From contig CAVSKZ010000002.1 of the NCBI GenBank assembly GCA_963728835.1, positions 124,001 through 188,000 of the forward strand: 64,000 nucleotides of DNA, written 5' to 3'. The notes below the pieces were generated by a model. It was not told the DNA's origin and made no database searches. It saw nothing but the letters and a program-made list of their open reading frames with translations. This DNA comes from VRUE01 sp963728835. GTDB taxonomy: Bacteria; Actinomycetota; Thermoleophilia; Solirubrobacterales; 70-9. Position 1 is the first letter of the stretch. The number at the start of each line of letters is the position of its first letter. Positions 41,917 through 50,275 of the stretch are shown one piece after another. The position numbers and the translations under genes are program-made.

Positions 41917-42375
41917 CTACTCCGAGAGCTCGACGCGCTCGATCGTCTGCGGCTCCACCGGGCGGTCGGAGCCGTCGGTCTCCGTCGACTCGATCGCGTC
42001 GACGGCGTCCATGCCCTCGACGACCCGGCCGAAGACCGTGTGCTTGCCGTCGAGCCAGGACGCCGACTCGGTGGTGACGATGAAGAACTGGGAGCCGTTG
42101 GTGTTGGGGCCGGCGTTGGCCATCGCCAGCGCGCCCCGGACGATCTTGTGGTCGTTGAACTCGTCCTCGAAGGTGTAGCCGGGGCCGCCGCGGCCGGTTC
42201 CCTCCGGGCAGCCGCCCTGAATCATGAAGTCGGGGATCACCCGGTGGAAGACCAGTTGGTCGTAGAAGCCGTCGGCGGAGAGCTTGCGGAAGTTCTCCAC
42301 GGTCTTGGGGGCGTCATCGTCGTGCAGCTCGAGCACGATCGCCCCGGCGCTCGTATGAAGGGTTGCCTGCGACAC
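41917..42375 (-). CDS. Cyclophilin-type peptidyl-prolyl cis-trans isomerase
   Basis: The 152-residue protein has the cyclophilin core: TVENFRKLSADGFYD, LVFHRVIPDFMIQGG (catalytic Arg), ALAMANAGPNTNGSQFFI and HTVFGRVVEGMDAVD. It speeds proline isomerisation in protein folding and is cytosolic (no signal peptide). Start GTG 42375; another GTG at 42384 is possible. A family B palindrome lies directly upstream. Confidence 0.95.
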   Translation of the reverse strand: MSQATLHTSAGAIVLELHDDDAPKTVENFRKLSADGFYDQLVFHRVIPDFMIQGGCPEGTGRGGPGYTFEDEFNDHKIVRGALAMANAGPNTNGSQFFIVTTESASWLDGKHTVFGRVVEGMDAVDAIESTETDGSDRPVEPQTIERVELSE

Positions 42376-42389
42376 GGCGACCACTCTAT

Positions 42390-42444
42390 CGAGTGGTCGA
42401 TTGACCCCCTCATAAGGGGCCAATCGGGGCCAATCGACCACTCG
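42390..42444. repeat. Palindrome (family B) upstream of the cyclophilin gene
   Basis: Arms cgagtggtcgattg (42390-42403) and caatcgaccactcg (42431-42444) are exact reverse complements, and the loop holds a second hairpin (cccct-cataa-gggg). It shares tggtcgattgacccc with the palindrome inside livMG at 13771. Confidence 0.75.
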
Positions 42445-42449
42445 ACCGC

Positions 42450-44711
42450 TCAACCGGTGACGCGCACGGTCACCGGGCGGGAGGCGCCGGGCGCGTAGGG
42501 CCAGCGCTCCTCGGGCAGAGCCATGGCGCGGAGGCGGATGCTGGCCGAGCCGGTGACGTAGCGGAAGCGGTAGCGGGCGCGAAAGAGGCCGCTGTGGTCC
42601 GTGCGGGTGACGAGGACCGGGCGCCACGCCGCCGCGGCCTCCTCGTAGTACTGGATCGCGACCAGCTTCCCGCGCCGGGGCAGCGGCGCGCCGAGCGTGC
42701 GCACGCGACCGCCGAAACGAACCGCCTCGCCCGTTCGCAGGGAGCCCGGGGAGGCGTGGAAGTCGACGCCTCCGCGGACCCGGAGCCTCAGCGGCCGGCG
42801 GCTCGCCTCGCCCAGCCGCTCCTCACCCGCGAAGGAGACCGCGACCCGCCGCGACGTCCCCGGGGGCAGCTGGAGGCGGAAGCCCCCGTGCGATCCGGTC
42901 TCGACGACCTCGATACGCGCCTTCCCCAGCGCGCCGCGGGAGGGCCGCGAAACCACACGCACGCTGCGGCCGGCGAGGCCGGCTCCGTCGGCGTTGAGGA
43001 GGCGGCCGCCGAGCGCGACGCTCGCGCGGAAGGGAACCGTGAGCTCGGTGCCGGTCCGCCCACGCCAGGCGAGCCGGGCGAAGACCCGGGTCTTGGCACG
43101 CGCCGGCTCGGCTCGCCTGGCGTGGGCGACGCCGGCCGGCGCGACCTTGCGCACCGTCATCTCGGCGCCGTCGGCGCGGCGGGTGCTGGACGCGGCGTTG
43201 CCGGCCGCGTCGAGCGCGTCGGCGCGGAACACGTAGGTCCCGGGGCCGAGGTCGCCGGGCAGGGCGGCGACGAGCTGCGCCGTGCCCGCGGGTTCGCCGC
43301 GCTGGAACTTGGCCGGAAGCTCGGTCCAGTCCTTGCCGTCGAGGCGGCGGTAGTGAATCTCGCCGCCCGCCGGGCCGGAGTGCTCGTCGGCGATCTGGGC
43401 GCGGACACGCTGCGGCAACGCCTCCCCGGGCTCCCCCGGCTCGAACGCGACGGCCGGCGGCACGTCGTCGAAGCGCAGCGGCACCGAGGTGGACGTGGAG
43501 GGCGCGTCGTTGCCCGCCTCGTCGCGCAGCCAGACACTGAGCGCGTAGACGCCCGCGCGCGGCACGAAGCGATCCGGCAGCGTCGTCAGACCGCGCCCCG
43601 CGGCGAACTTCACGCCGCTGTCGTAGCCGGAGGGCCCCTCGATCCTCCAGAAAGCGCCCCCGATCGGGCTCGCGGGCCCCTGGTCGGGGTTGGCCCAGGA
43701 GACGTCGAAGTCGTCCGTGCGCCGCCACTGCTCGCCGCCGGCAATCGAGAGAGCGCGCGGGTGCGCCGGGGGGTGGTTGTCGACGTAGACGGTCTGGTCC
43801 GGCGTGCAGGCACCGAGACCGGAGAAGTCGGTGACGCAGTGGCGAAGGCTGTGCGGCCCGTCGCTGAAACGCGTTGTGTCGATGATCGCGTTGCCGGAGA
43901 CCGCCAAGCCGCAGGGCTGCATCTTCGTAGCTCGCCATTCGCCCCCGATCATTGCCTTCTCACAGGGGTACTCGGTCAGGATGACGCGCGAGCCGTCGAT
44001 GGCCGTCTCCCCGAAGCGAACCCCGGCACCGAAGTCGCGTCCCCAGAAGCCGACCCCCTGAACTCCCCGGCGCCAGCCGGAGGCCGCGATGTCGCCGCCG
44101 ATGCCGGCGGCCGGCCCATGTTCGTCCTGCAGCGTGATGGTGAGAGCGCGGATCGCCGACCAGGAGCCGGAATCGAGACTGCACGATTTGCTCTCGGCGC
44201 GAGCGCAGAGCAGGCGGTCCTCGAGGGTCGCCTGCGGCGGGTTGAAGCCCGCGACGAACTCGCGCGGCGTCGTGTCCGTCGTCGAGGCGGAGGCGAAGAC
44301 GTCGAAGCCGCCGCTCCAGGTGCCGACGCCGATCCTCTGCTCCATGCCGTCGTGCAGAGCGTGCCACCAGGTGCCGCGAACCTGCGAGATGGCGGTGCCC
44401 CAAGGCGCTTCCCAGCGCCAGCGCGCATAGCGGGTGCCGGACACGGTCGACTGCCCGTCGCGAGTGAAGCTCTTCAGGCGGGCGGCCGCAAAGGGGTCCT
44501 GGCCCGCGGGCGGGACGCACCAGGCGTCGGGGCGGAACTTGGCCCCACCGGTCGTGTCGGCCCAGGCCGCGTCGGCGCCGACGTACCAGCCGCACTGGGC
44601 CACCGCGTACTTCCCCGCCGTCGCCTCGCGGGCGGCGAGCAGCAGAAGCGCCAGGGCCAGCGCGACTCCCATAGCCAGGATGCGGGCGAGTCCCCCCCGT
44701 GCACCGGACAT
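42450..44711 (-). CDS. Large secreted protein with Ig-like/carboxypeptidase-regulatory-like modules
   Basis: The 753-residue protein has a signal peptide (MSGARGGLARILAMGVALAL and following hydrophobic residues). It then has a Trp-rich N-terminal domain (about 35-260) containing several Cys, then repeated beta-sandwich modules such as YVDNHPPAHPRALSIAGGEQ, YALSVWLRDEAGNDAP and YVFRADALDAAGNAASS, and a C-terminal pair of Ig-like folds (VALGGRLLNADGAGLAGRSV, VRFGGRVRTLGAPLPRRG). It looks like an extracellular or surface protein with an unidentified N-terminal domain. Start ATG 44711, with a perfect AGGAGGA site. Confidence 0.8.
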   Translation of the reverse strand: MSGARGGLARILAMGVALALALLLLAAREATAGKYAVAQCGWYVGADAAWADTTGGAKFRPDAWCVPPAGQDPFAAARLKSFTRDGQSTVSGTRYARWRWEAPWGTAISQVRGTWWHALHDGMEQRIGVGTWSGGFDVFASASTTDTTPREFVAGFNPPQATLEDRLLCARAESKSCSLDSGSWSAIRALTITLQDEHGPAAGIGGDIAASGWRRGVQGVGFWGRDFGAGVRFGETAIDGSRVILTEYPCEKAMIGGEWRATKMQPCGLAVSGNAIIDTTRFSDGPHSLRHCVTDFSGLGACTPDQTVYVDNHPPAHPRALSIAGGEQWRRTDDFDVSWANPDQGPASPIGGAFWRIEGPSGYDSGVKFAAGRGLTTLPDRFVPRAGVYALSVWLRDEAGNDAPSTSTSVPLRFDDVPPAVAFEPGEPGEALPQRVRAQIADEHSGPAGGEIHYRRLDGKDWTELPAKFQRGEPAGTAQLVAALPGDLGPGTYVFRADALDAAGNAASSTRRADGAEMTVRKVAPAGVAHARRAEPARAKTRVFARLAWRGRTGTELTVPFRASVALGGRLLNADGAGLAGRSVRVVSRPSRGALGKARIEVVETGSHGGFRLQLPPGTSRRVAVSFAGEERLGEASRRPLRLRVRGGVDFHASPGSLRTGEAVRFGGRVRTLGAPLPRRGKLVAIQYYEEAAAAWRPVLVTRTDHSGLFRARYRFRYVTGSASIRLRAMALPEERWPYAPGASRPVTVRVTG

Positions 44712-44825
44712 GAATCCTCCTCCTTCGCTCGACAGCTCGTGGAGGCCTAAGGCCGCCGCGGCGAAAACTCTCCCCCCTGCAGGGAACGGCGGACCGGCCG
44801 CTGCCGCCGCTGCGCCTTTGCGAGA

Positions 44826-45983
44826 ATGGCCCCGATGCCACTTCCGACGCAGGATCAGATAACCGAGAAGCTGCGCGCAGTGATCGACCCCGAGCTGCGG
44901 CGCTCGATAGTCGAGCTGGGCATGGTCCGCTCGATCGACGTCAAGGAGACGGGGCGCGTCGAGGTGGTCGTCTCGCTGACCACGGCGGGCTGCCCGATCC
45001 GCTCCCACTTCGAACAGGCCGTGGCCAAGCAGGTCTCCGAGCTGGACGGGGTGACCGAGGTCGCGGTCGGCTTCGACGTCCTCTCCGACGAGGAGAAATC
45101 GTCGCTGCAGCAGACGCTGGGCCGCGGCAAGCTGCCGGCCGGCGCGCTGGCGCAGGTGAAAAACGTGATCTGCGTCGCTTCCGGCAAGGGCGGCGTCGGC
45201 AAGTCGACGATGACGGCCAACCTGGCCGCCGCGCTGACCGCCGAAGGCCACGCCGCGGGCGCGCTGGACTGCGACGTCTACGGCTACTCGATCCCGCGCA
45301 TGCTCGGCGTCAACCGCAAGCCGGAGGTGAACGGCGAGCGCAAGATCCTGCCGCTCGAAGCCGCGGGCGGGGTGAAGGTGATGTCGATCGGCTTCTTCGT
45401 CGAGGAGAACTCGGCTGTCGTCTGGCGCGGGCCGATGCTGCACAAGGCGATCCAGCAGTTCCTCGAGGACGTCGCCTGGGGCGAGCTGGAGTACCTGCTG
45501 CTCGACCTGCCGCCGGGCACAGGCGACGTCTCGATGACCCTCGCCCAGCTCCTCCCCCAGGCCAAGTTCGTGCTCGTCACCACGCCGCAGCCGGCGGCGC
45601 AGACGGTGGCCAAGCGCGCCGCCGACATGGCGGCCAAGTTCGACCTCGAGCTGCTCGGCGCGATCGAGAACATGTCCGGCTTCACCACGCCGGACGGCGA
45701 GCGCTTCACCATCTTCGGCGAGGGCGGCGGCCAGCAGCTGGCCGACGAGCTCGACATCCCCCTGCTCGGCAAGGTGCCGCTCTCAGAGGCCCTGCGCGAG
45801 CACGCCGACGCCGGCACGCCGCTGGTGACGTCCGAGCCCGACTCGCCGGCGGCCCAGGCGATCCGCCAGGCGGCCCGCGGCATCGTCGCCGCGACGCCGC
45901 AGGAGCTGCCGGTGCTGCAGGCCGTCCCGGCAGCGGTCGAGGCTCCTCCGGTCAGCGGCACCCCGCTCCCAGTCGTGCAGTGA
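44826..45983 (+). CDS. Mrp/NBP35 family P-loop ATPase with N-terminal MIP18 domain
   Basis: The 385-residue protein has a MIP18/DUF59 domain (about 10-90: LRAVIDPELRRSIVELGMV, TTAGCPIRSHFEQ) and a ParA/MinD-type ATPase with the deviant Walker A SGKGGVGKST, DCDVYGYSIPRMLG and LLLDLPPGTGDVS. Mrp proteins carry iron-sulfur clusters to target proteins. The usual CxxC near the end is absent here (NMSGFTTPDGERF has Thr and Asp where Cys is expected), so cluster binding may differ. The start is ATG 44826 or 44835. Confidence 0.92.
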   Translation: MAPMPLPTQDQITEKLRAVIDPELRRSIVELGMVRSIDVKETGRVEVVVSLTTAGCPIRSHFEQAVAKQVSELDGVTEVAVGFDVLSDEEKSSLQQTLGRGKLPAGALAQVKNVICVASGKGGVGKSTMTANLAAALTAEGHAAGALDCDVYGYSIPRMLGVNRKPEVNGERKILPLEAAGGVKVMSIGFFVEENSAVVWRGPMLHKAIQQFLEDVAWGELEYLLLDLPPGTGDVSMTLAQLLPQAKFVLVTTPQPAAQTVAKRAADMAAKFDLELLGAIENMSGFTTPDGERFTIFGEGGGQQLADELDIPLLGKVPLSEALREHADAGTPLVTSEPDSPAAQAIRQAARGIVAATPQELPVLQAVPAAVEAPPVSGTPLPVVQ

Positions 45984-46026
45984 CGCCGCCGCAAAAGCCG
46001 AGCTCGGCCTCGCCGGCAGTCTCCGC

Positions 46027-46692
46027 CTAGCGCGCCTTGCGTACTGCCGCGGCCGGGAAGGTGGTTGGAACCTCCTGGATTTTCATTCGCTTCACCCCCT
46101 CGAGGCGATCCCTGGACTGCGGCACCTCAAAGCACATCATCGCGGCGACGACGTCGACGGTCTCCTCGCCGCGAGCCATCCGCTCGCTGCTGCGCGCCTC
46201 CGCCTCGAGGACTTCGTCCAGTGCCCTGTCCTGAATCGCCGCCACCTCGTCGAATCCCTGCCGGTCGAGCCTCATCGGGGTCCTGCTCAGATGATTGCTG
46301 GGCCAGGCATCGAACATCCCGGCTGCGAACGAGGCCGCTGCATCGGCGAGCACCAGCTGGACGATCCAGAGCGAGAAGCGCTGCCGGGCCGCCACGCTCA
46401 GCTTCTGCCACTCCTCGTTGTTGACCAGCGGGCGGACGATCGCCCGGTAGACGTGCTGGAAGGCGCTTCCCACCTCGCGTGTCTCGACCAGCTCGGCCAT
46501 TCCCAGCCCGACCAGCTTCTTGACGTGGTGGCTTGCCGCCGACGTCGACAGGTCCAGGACGAGGCCGATCTCCTTGGCGCTTGCCGGCCGTTCGGCGAGA
46601 ACCGTGAGCGCCTTGATCGTGTTGCCGCAGGAGACGAGCTCGGCCATCTGCTCGTCGAGCCGCTTTTCCCTGGTCCGTTCCTCTACCTTCAT
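46027..46692 (-). CDS. Winged-helix regulator, paralogue of the one at 37288
   Basis: The 221-residue protein has the helix-turn-helix TIKALTVLAERPASAKEIG, recognition helix STSAASHHVKKLVGLGMAELV, and the shared C-terminal domain NEEWQKLSVAARQRFSLWIVQLVL with SRTPMRLDRQGF. The ATG 46692 has an AAAGGAGGAG site. Unlike its paralogue it carries about 20 extra C-terminal residues; this tail begins at an internal ATG (46086) preceded by gagggggtga, the same strong ribosome site seen at the short peptide genes. It is divergent from the small-protein/methyltransferase pair. Confidence 0.85.
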   Translation of the reverse strand: MKVEERTREKRLDEQMAELVSCGNTIKALTVLAERPASAKEIGLVLDLSTSAASHHVKKLVGLGMAELVETREVGSAFQHVYRAIVRPLVNNEEWQKLSVAARQRFSLWIVQLVLADAAASFAAGMFDAWPSNHLSRTPMRLDRQGFDEVAAIQDRALDEVLEAEARSSERMARGEETVDVVAAMMCFEVPQSRDRLEGVKRMKIQEVPTTFPAAAVRKAR

Positions 46693-46850
46693 GCCTGCTC
46701 CTCCTTTGGGTACGGGCAGAGTCGACAGCATGTCGGTGCACGGGCCGTTTGTCACGCACGATCTGCAGAGCGGTAAGCCGCCACTTTCCCGCTATGCGGG
46801 ATTCGCTTCGTTTAGGCGCGGCGGTTGCCTAGCGTCACTGTCGACGGCGG

Positions 46851-47096
46851 ATGACAGAGGACAGGCGACAGAGGAGACGGCAGGCCCGGAACCAGAGGGT
46901 GGAGCCGGCCTACGCCACACGTGCGCTCGTGCTCGCGGGTATCGTCGTCGGGGGGCTCGCCTCACACGGCGTCTCCGCGAACCTGGACGTGACACTGACC
47001 GCAAACGACTCTCGCATCGGCGCCATCCGTACCTGCAACCTCGACGAGACGATTCGCGCCGCTCGTGGCGCGAGGAGACCAGGGGCGGAGCGTTGA
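46851..47096 (+). CDS. Small protein translationally coupled to a methyltransferase
   Basis: The 81-residue frame starts MTEDRRQRRRQARNQRVEPA, very basic, followed by a hydrophobic stretch (ALVLAGIVVGGLASHGVSA) and a polar tail with a single Cys. Its stop overlaps the methyltransferase TTG start as TTGA. It may be a membrane-anchored partner or a precursor for the methyltransferase; nothing in the sequence decides which. Confidence 0.5.
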   Translation: MTEDRRQRRRQARNQRVEPAYATRALVLAGIVVGGLASHGVSANLDVTLTANDSRIGAIRTCNLDETIRAARGARRPGAER

Positions 47097-47873
47097 CGGG
47101 GGGCGATCTGGATCCGGCGCGGACTGCGTACGACGCCTTCGCGCGCCACTACGACGGCTTCACCGGGACCCTCGACTACGAGCCGTGGCTGGCGGAAACG
47201 CTGCCATTGCTGGAACGCCGGGGGCTCCACGGCAATCGCCTGCTGGATGTCGGCTGCGGCACCGGCAAGAGCCTCATCCCGATGCTCGCGCGGGGCTGGC
47301 AGTGCCACGGCTGCGACATCTCACCGGCGATGGTGCAGCTGGCCCGCGACAAGGTGGGCGAACGAGCTCAGCTGACGATCGCCGACATGCGCCGTCTGCC
47401 GCAGCTGGGCAGCTTCGACCTGGTCTGGTCGCTCAACGACTCGGTCAACTACCTGCTCGGCCGCGGCCAGACTCGAGCTGGCGCTCGGGGGGATGCGGGA
47501 GAACCTGGCTGACGAGGGCCTCCTCGTCTTCGACCTCAACACGCTCCTCGCCTATCGCACCTTCTTCGCCGAGCGGCACGTCGTCGAGCGCGATGGCCGG
47601 CGCCTCGTCTGGCAGGGCGAGGCCACCCGCGAGCTGGCGCCCGGCTCGATCGCGACCGCCCGCTTCGAAGCCGAGGGCGAGGCGGCGAGCGCCCACGTCC
47701 ACCGGCAGCGCCATTTCCCCGAGCGGGAGGTCCTCGACGCCCTCGCGGCTACAGGGCTCGAGGTCCTCGAGGTCCTCGGCCAGAACGACGAGGGTCGACT
47801 CCACCCGGACCTAGACGATCTGACTCACATCAAGGTGCTGTACGTGGCGCGCAGGGCGCGCCGAGCCAGCTAA
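47093..47873 (+). pseudogene. Class I SAM-dependent methyltransferase, paralogue of that at 38465, one frameshift
   Basis: From TTG 47093 it reads YDAFARHYDGFTGTLDYEPW, LLDVGCGTGKSLIPMLARGW (motif I), GCDISPAMVQLARDK and DLVWSLNDSVNYLLG. It loses frame at about 47471 and continues one frame over with LELALGGMRENLADEGLLVFD to VHRQRHFPEREVLDALAATG. Dropping the A at 47471 restores about 259 residues. Start and overlap with the upstream small gene indicate coupling. It parallels the cassette methyltransferase in order and sequence. Confidence 0.82.
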
Positions 47874-48142
47874 GCCGCGCTCTTGCTCTTGTAGTAGTTC
47901 GCGTTGATCTCGGCGTATTTGGCCCACTCGGCGGGTAGCTGGTCCTCGGCGAAGCAGGCGTCGACCGGGCAGGCCTCGACGCAGGCGTCGCAGTCGATGC
48001 ACTCGTCCGGGTCGATGTAGAGCATCTCGACCGAGTCATAGTCGGGCTCGTCGGGCGTCGGGTGGATGCAGTCGACGGGACATACCTCGACACACGAGTT
48101 GTCCTTGGTGCCGATACAAGGCTCGGCGATGACGTAGGTCAT
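47870..48142 (-). CDS. fdxA: Ferredoxin, 7Fe ([3Fe-4S][4Fe-4S]) type
   Basis: The 90-residue protein has CIGTKDNSCVEVCPVDC (first cluster region) and CIDCDACVEACPVDAC (4Fe-4S motif CxxCxxCxxxCP), the pattern of actinobacterial FdxA. It transfers electrons in the cytosol and could serve the two P450s and the Rieske oxygenase here. The ATG 48142 follows an AGGAGA site. Confidence 0.92.
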   Translation of the reverse strand: MTYVIAEPCIGTKDNSCVEVCPVDCIHPTPDEPDYDSVEMLYIDPDECIDCDACVEACPVDACFAEDQLPAEWAKYAEINANYYKSKSAA

Positions 48143-48266
48143 TCGAGGCTTTCTCCTGGTTCGTCGTTTCGGTGCAACCGGAGGCTTGCTTGCCCCCGCC
48201 AAAGCGCGGATGCACATTTTACGGATTGTGCGGCGGATGACGCTCCCCCACTAGCATCGGCAAGCG

Positions 48267-49148
48267 ATGCTGCTGCTGACGGGGGCAACGGGAAGCGTTG
48301 GGTCGCGATTGCTGCCGCTCCTGCTGGAGCGAGGCGAGGATGTGCGCTGCCTGGTGCGCGAGCCGCGGCGGCTGGGGGCCCGGCGGGTGGACGTGCAGAT
48401 CGCGCTCGGCGACCTCGGCGAGATGTCGGACCCCTACCTGGTGCGGCAGGCGCTGCGCGGCGTCGACACGGTGGTCCACCTGGCGGCGACGATCCGCGAC
48501 CAGCCGCCGCACCGGATCGAGGAGCTGAACGGCCTCGCGACGGTGCGGCTGCTGCGGGCGGCCGAGCGCAGCGGCGTGCGGCGCTTCGTCTTCTTCAGCG
48601 CGCTGAACGCCTCGGCCGCCCAGCGCACGCGGTTCTTTCGCGCCAAGTGGCTCGCGGAGCAGGCCGTGGCGTCGTCGTCCCTGGAGACGACGATCTTCGC
48701 CCCCTCGATCGTCTACGACCATTCGGACCCCTGGATAACCCTGCTGCGCCGCTTTTCCTTCCTGCCGGTGCTGCCGGTCTCGGGCGAGGGGCGGGCGCGC
48801 TTCGAGCCGATCTGGGCCCAGGACGCCGCGCGCTGCGTCGTCGCGGCGCTCGGCCGGGGCGACGGAAGGCGCTACGAGCTGGCCGGTCCCGAGAGCCTCG
48901 ACTACGACGAGATGTCCGACCTCGTCAGCCGCGTCGCCGGCAGGCCCCGGCCACTCGTCCATCTGCCCCTGCCCCTGGTCCGCTCCGGCCTGATCGCGAT
49001 CCGCTCCCTTTTCGGCGAGGCGGTGTTCGCTACATGGGAGGAGGCCGAGCTGATGGAGGTCCCGATGGTCAGCGAGCGCGGCACGGCCGACGCGGAGGAG
49101 CTGGGAGTAATGCCGAGAAGGATGGGCGATGTACTGGAGGAAAGTTAG
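48267..49148 (+). CDS. NAD(P)-binding epimerase/NmrA-like protein (NDUFA9-like)
   Basis: The 293-residue protein has the Rossmann motif LLTGATGSVGSRLLPLLLERG, VVHLAATIRD and FFSALNASAAQRTRFFRAKWLAE, with Lys in place of the full YxxxK motif. It resembles atypical SDRs of the NmrA/NDUFA9 group that bind NAD(P) without clear catalysis. Its end overlaps the next gene by 20 bases. Confidence 0.85.
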   Translation: MLLLTGATGSVGSRLLPLLLERGEDVRCLVREPRRLGARRVDVQIALGDLGEMSDPYLVRQALRGVDTVVHLAATIRDQPPHRIEELNGLATVRLLRAAERSGVRRFVFFSALNASAAQRTRFFRAKWLAEQAVASSSLETTIFAPSIVYDHSDPWITLLRRFSFLPVLPVSGEGRARFEPIWAQDAARCVVAALGRGDGRRYELAGPESLDYDEMSDLVSRVAGRPRPLVHLPLPLVRSGLIAIRSLFGEAVFATWEEAELMEVPMVSERGTADAEELGVMPRRMGDVLEES

Positions 49149-50217
49149 GCGGGTAGCTGTTCTGGCGGTCGTCCTCGCCGGACTTTTCGCCGGTCAGGCC
49201 AAGGCGCTGACCCTCGTCCCGCCGAAGCCGAACGTCCTCCTCGGCGTCAGCGACCGGGGGACGACGCAGGAGTTCAACGAATTCGCCGAATCGATGGCGA
49301 AGCACCCGGCCCTGCTGGAGACCTTCCACCCCTGGGGCAACAGCCTCAACGCCGCCTACGAACGCTGGCGGGAAACCGCGACGCGGCCGATCCTTCACAT
49401 CTCCACCGCCGACGACCAGACCCTCACGGAGCTGATCACCCCGGCGCAGATCGCGCTCGGCTACGGCGACGACTACCTGCTCCAGCTCAACGACTTCTTC
49501 GCCAAAAGAGGGCTGCCCGCCTACATTCGGCCACTTGGGGAGCCCAACCGCTGCCTCAACGCCTGGTCCGCGGTCAACTGCGACGGCAGCCAGAGGGGCG
49601 GCGAACACACGACCGGCTGGTACAAGCAGGCCTTCCGGCGCATCGCCGCGATCGTGCGCGGCGGGCAGACTCTCGAAGGGGTCAACGCGACGCTGGCGGA
49701 AATCGGGTTGCCGCCGGTCAGCCGGACCAAGGGACCGCCTCCCACGAGCCTGCCCGCCGCCCCCGTCAGCATCGTCTGGAGCCCGCTCCCGGGAGGCTCG
49801 CCGCGGGTGAAGGGCAACTTCCCCGGCAACTACTGGCCGGGAGCGCGCTGGGTCGACTGGGCCGGCACCGACTTCTACTCCAACTATCCGGCCTGGAAAG
49901 ACCTCAACCGCTTCTACGCGGGCAAGCAGTGGAAGGGCAAGCCGATCGCGCTCACCGAGTGGGCGGTGGCCGGCAAAGACGACCCCCGCTTCGTCAAGCA
50001 GCTGATCGCCTGGACGGTGAAACGCCCGCGAGTGCGGATGCTCGTCTACTACACCGGCTTCGGCACGGCCGCCGAGAACCCCTACGACCTCAGCCTCTAC
50101 CCCCGCACCACCAACACCCTGCGCCTGAAGCTCCGCCGCCCCACCTTCCTCCAGTACGCCGAATACAACGCCGGCCTGCTGGCGCCCCTCCCCCCGCCAG
50201 CCGCCAAGAAACCTTGA
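49129..50217 (+). CDS. Secreted glycoside hydrolase-like protein (TIM barrel, GH26-like)
   Basis: The 362-residue protein has a signal peptide (VAVLAVVLAGLFAGQAKA). It continues with FHPWGNSLNAAYERWRET, the acid candidate YIRPLGEPNRCLNAW and the nucleophile candidate IALTEWAVAGKDD at the barrel ends, similar to GH26 beta-mannanases or related glucan-binding barrels. Catalysis is inferred from these two Glu positions. It overlaps the epimerase gene, suggesting cotranscription. Confidence 0.75.
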   Translation: MYWRKVRRVAVLAVVLAGLFAGQAKALTLVPPKPNVLLGVSDRGTTQEFNEFAESMAKHPALLETFHPWGNSLNAAYERWRETATRPILHISTADDQTLTELITPAQIALGYGDDYLLQLNDFFAKRGLPAYIRPLGEPNRCLNAWSAVNCDGSQRGGEHTTGWYKQAFRRIAAIVRGGQTLEGVNATLAEIGLPPVSRTKGPPPTSLPAAPVSIVWSPLPGGSPRVKGNFPGNYWPGARWVDWAGTDFYSNYPAWKDLNRFYAGKQWKGKPIALTEWAVAGKDDPRFVKQLIAWTVKRPRVRMLVYYTGFGTAAENPYDLSLYPRTTNTLRLKLRRPTFLQYAEYNAGLLAPLPPPAAKKP

Positions 50218-50224
50218 CCACCCT

Positions 50225-50275
50225 CGCCGACGGGACGAAATCGTTGCCTGGGAGGCGGATTTAGTCCCGTCGACG
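50225..50275. repeat. Palindrome family A, copy 1 (right end of the DUF559 gene)
   Basis: Arms 50225-50242 (cgccgacgggacgaaatc) and 50258-50275 match at 16 of 18 positions around a 15-base loop. The right arm contains the stop codon of the DUF559 gene and its last codons (PRRRD). Confidence 0.8.

Noticed and set aside
46520..47092. Long N-terminal extension of the second methyltransferase
   Set aside because: It overlaps the divergent regulator and the small gene at 46851; methyltransferase similarity begins just after the TTG at 47093.
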